Assembly (NCBI GenBank): GCA_050732995.1
Contig: JBOHSA010000106.1
Span: forward strand, 1 to 18,201
Reading direction: 5' to 3'
DNA: 18,201 nucleotides
DNA from: JBOHSA01 sp050732995
GTDB lineage: Bacteria; Gemmatimonadota; Gemmatimonadetes; Gemmatimonadales; GWC2-71-9
Shown here: piece by piece, positions 16,561 to 18,201 of the stretch
Position numbering within the stretch: position 1 is the first letter of the stretch
How the letters are laid out: every line of letters starts with the position of its first letter
Made by a program: the position numbers and the translations under genes
Notes under the pieces: model-generated
What the model was told of the DNA's origin: nothing
The model's input: the letters and a program-made list of their open reading frames with translations, nothing else
Databases searched by the model: none

Positions 16561-17016
16561 TCACCCCTGGGCCGGAGCATCGAGCAGCGCGTCCAGCTCC
16601 GCCCGGGGGACGGCGCCGACCTTCCGCCCGGCCTCCCGCCCTTCTTGGAACAGGATCAGCGTCGGAATGCCGCGGACGCCGAAGCGCTCCGTCATGACCG
16701 GGTTCCGGTCGGTATCGAGCTTCAGGACCACGACCTCCCCGGTGCGCCCCTGGGCGATGTCGTCCAGGATCGGGGCCATGATCTTGCAGGGGCCGCACCA
16801 GTCGGCGTAGAAGTCCACGAACACGGGGACGGTCGTTTCCGCGACGACGCGCTCCAGGGTGGCGTCCGACACCGCCAGCGGGCGGTCGAGCCGGAGCGGG
16901 CGACCGCACGAGCCGCATTTGGGCCGATCCTTGATCCGCGTGAGGTCCACGCGGTTCAGCGTGCCGCAGAACGGGCAGGCGACCGTCGCGCGACGGCTGG
17001 GCTTCGGATCCGTCAT
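16561..17016 (-). CDS. trxC: Thioredoxin 2 (zinc-ribbon thioredoxin)
   Basis: Cytoplasmic disulfide reductase of 151 residues. An N-terminal zinc ribbon with C14-x-x-C17 (VACPFCGTL) and C34-x-x-C37 (PKCGSCGRPL) is typical of TrxC. The thioredoxin domain follows with FVDFYADWCGPCKIMAP (active site C74-G-P-C77) and the cis-proline loop GIPTLILF (P118). All key residues are intact. TrxC-type proteins are linked to oxidative stress, and a cytoplasmic thioredoxin could feed the CcdA-like carrier elsewhere in this window, although that is inference. ATG 17016 has GGGAGG about 12 bases upstream and GGGAG adjacent. The 69-base gap to the downstream outer-membrane gene holds no clear terminator. The divergent neighbour is the damaged PCYCGC-type gene. 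Confidence 0.93.
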   Translation of the reverse strand: MTDPKPSRRATVACPFCGTLNRVDLTRIKDRPKCGSCGRPLRLDRPLAVSDATLERVVAETTVPVFVDFYADWCGPCKIMAPILDDIAQGRTGEVVVLKLDTDRNPVMTERFGVRGIPTLILFQEGREAGRKVGAVPRAELDALLDAPAQG

Positions 17017-17145
17017 CTCCCGGCGTCCTCCCTTGGACTGAAGCTACGATAGTCTCCGCTGTTGGGGGACGCTTTCGTTCCGGCCCAGGACTACCCATTC
17101 TAGACGGACGACCCGACCCCTGGAGATCGCGACGTTGGCGAGTGA

Positions 17146-17390
17146 GTGGTGCAGTCGGAGGCGGTGTTCGACCTGGTGCGCCAGATCCCCCAGGTGGCGG
17201 ACGGCATCCGGTGCCACTGCGGCTGTGCCACGGTACCGGGTATTATTCCCTCCTCTCGTGCTACGAGGGAGTCGGCATGGCGCAGCACTGCGACGTCTGC
17301 CAGGGCCAGGCGCGGCTCGTCCACAAGCTGCACGGCCAGGGGTGGTCCCTCAACGGCATCCAGTCCGCGATCGACGCGGCATACGGCTGA
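17146..17390 (+). pseudogene. Frameshifted PCYCGC-motif protein
   Basis: Two frames together give one recognisable protein. The first frame, from GTG 17146, reads FDLVRQIPQVADGIRCHCGCATVPG; the second, ending at TGA 17388-17390, reads GYYSLLSCYEGVGMAQHCDVCQ, then LVHKLHGQGWSLNGIQSAID. The break lies at GGG 17238-17240: one extra G would restore the whole frame. The CHCGC motif and the later C-x-x-C match the PCYCGC family of small, usually exported, cysteine-rich proteins of unknown, possibly metal-binding, role. No signal peptide or lipobox is found upstream in any frame, because an in-frame stop lies directly before 17146, so the N-terminus also seems lost. It is either a decaying gene or a homopolymer sequencing error. 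Confidence 0.75.
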
Positions 17391-17414
17391 TGTAGCTGTG
17401 ATCACCTGTCGCTC

Positions 17415-17419
17415 GGAGG
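17415..17419 (+). promoter_or_regulatory. Shine-Dalgarno site GGAGG
   Basis: GGAGG at 17415-17419, five bases before ATG 17425, supports the start of the DUF2911 gene and shows that its 5' end is intact. Confidence 0.7.
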
Positions 17420-17424
17420 TGCCC

Positions 17425-18201
17425 ATGATCGGCGTCGCCCTCTCTCTCGCTCTCACGACCTCGGCCGTCGCCCAGATCCGAGCCAGCGAGCGAGCCACCG
17501 TGGCGCAGACGGTCGACGGCACCGTCATCACGGTCGAGTACTCGCGTCCCCAGGGGCGGGGCCGGCGCGAGCTATTCGGGGCGCGGGGCAAGGGGGTCGT
17601 GCACTGGGGCGAGATGTGGACTCCAGGCGCCAACTGGGCGACGACGAGCGCGGGCCGTGGACCGTGCACCTGCACAAGAACCCCCGCCTGTACCACACGC
17701 AGGGACCCAAGGCGGACGCCCAATTCGTCACGCTGAGCGTGACCCCGCGCCGCGAGGACCACCTGGATGTCCTGACGTTCGACTTTCCCCAGGTCGGCCA
17801 GACCGGCACCACGCTGCGGATGCGCTGGGGCCGCACCACCGTGGCGCTCGAGATCGCCGTCCGGCCGAGCCGTCCCGCGGCGGGACTACCCGCCGAGGCG
17901 CTGGCGCCGTATCTGGGCAGCTACACCGCGACCATGACCGGAGACTCGACCGTGATGCCGGTCGAGGTCGTCGGCGCGAGCGGCGTCCTGCGGGCCGTCT
18001 TCGAAGGGAAGTTCCCCTTCACCTGGGAGCTCATCCCCACCGACGAGCCGCACCGCTTCATGCCCGCCTTCCTCGACAAGGGCAAGGTCTTCGACGTCGA
18101 GGACGCGGCGCCGTTCATCTTCGAGCTCGAAGCTGGCCGCGTCGTCGCCTTCCGGGTCATGGGGATCGAGGAGGTGTGGTTGAAAGGGAAGCGCCGGGGG
18201 T
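17425..18201 (+). pseudogene. DUF2911 protein with internal deletion and frameshift; 3' end beyond window
   Basis: The start ATG 17425 gives a short signal peptide (MIGVALSLALTTSAVAQ) and the DUF2911 N-terminal part, with VDGTVITVEYSRPQGRGR and VVHWGEMWTPGANWATT. From about 17640 the family sequence continues in another frame as DDERGPWTVHLHKNPRLYHT, then VTLSVTPRREDHLDVLTFDF and a C-terminal domain with YLGSYTATMTG and EEVWLKGKR, running to the window edge without a stop. DUF2911 members normally have some 25-30 residues between the GANWATT and GPWTV segments; these are missing here. The first frame ends at TGA 17736. A deletion between short GACGAC-like repeats, or an assembly collapse, would explain both loss and frame change. 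DUF2911 proteins are exported and of unknown function; the last part resembles a DUF3471-like beta domain. Confidence 0.78.

Noticed and set aside
17146..17736. A single 196-residue protein running through both damaged genes
   Set aside because: The shared frame is accidental: its middle lacks family sequence, and a ribosome site with ATG at 17425 marks a separate gene.

Overview
The window looks like a high-GC chromosomal segment from an uncultured Gemmatimonadota-like bacterium. The taxonomic guess is inference. It rests on the base composition, the paired DUF1800/DUF1501 secreted proteins, the DUF2911 and PCYCGC-type proteins, periplasmic redoxins and short purine-rich intergenic repeats. 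I saw no rRNA, tRNA, CRISPR array, phage or transposase gene. Coding density is very high and no gene-free stretch exceeds 300 bases.

Left part (1-4744): a LytS/LytTR-type two-component pair on the minus strand is cut off at the left edge in a 22-base poly-C run. Divergent from it lies the most interesting gene. It encodes an exported peroxiredoxin-like protein whose peroxidatic cysteine codon is an in-frame TGA (1890-1892). The reading frame continues cleanly for 113 more codons, and a 7-bp hairpin sits about 14 nt downstream of the TGA, as expected for a bacterial SECIS. I read this as a selenocysteine peroxiredoxin with no cysteine at all. It converges on a CcdA/DsbD-type membrane electron carrier plus a TlpA-like thiol-disulfide protein with overlapping stop and start codons. 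Together these could form an envelope peroxide-reduction and reductant-supply module. An exported lipoprotein of the endonuclease/exonuclease/phosphatase fold follows.

Middle part (4757-11975): a large ABC exporter half-transporter on the minus strand; a divergent DUF1800-DUF1501 pair, which are secreted proteins with the DUF1501 member carrying a Tat-type leader; a soluble GAF-PAS histidine kinase of the NtrB style without a visible partner; and a small polytopic membrane protein.

Right part (12049-18201): a GNAT acetyltransferase; a repeat-rich gap; a small one-TM protein whose stop overlaps the start of a full-length aconitase A; then, on the minus strand, an outer-membrane beta-barrel protein with a calcium-loop-like insertion and a zinc-ribbon thioredoxin 2. 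The right end holds two damaged genes in a row on the plus strand: a frameshifted PCYCGC-type protein and a DUF2911 protein that has lost an internal segment and its frame. These may be real decay or assembly error. The in-frame TGA of the peroxiredoxin is a different kind of event (one codon, no frame change, exact catalytic position) and is not easily explained by the same errors.
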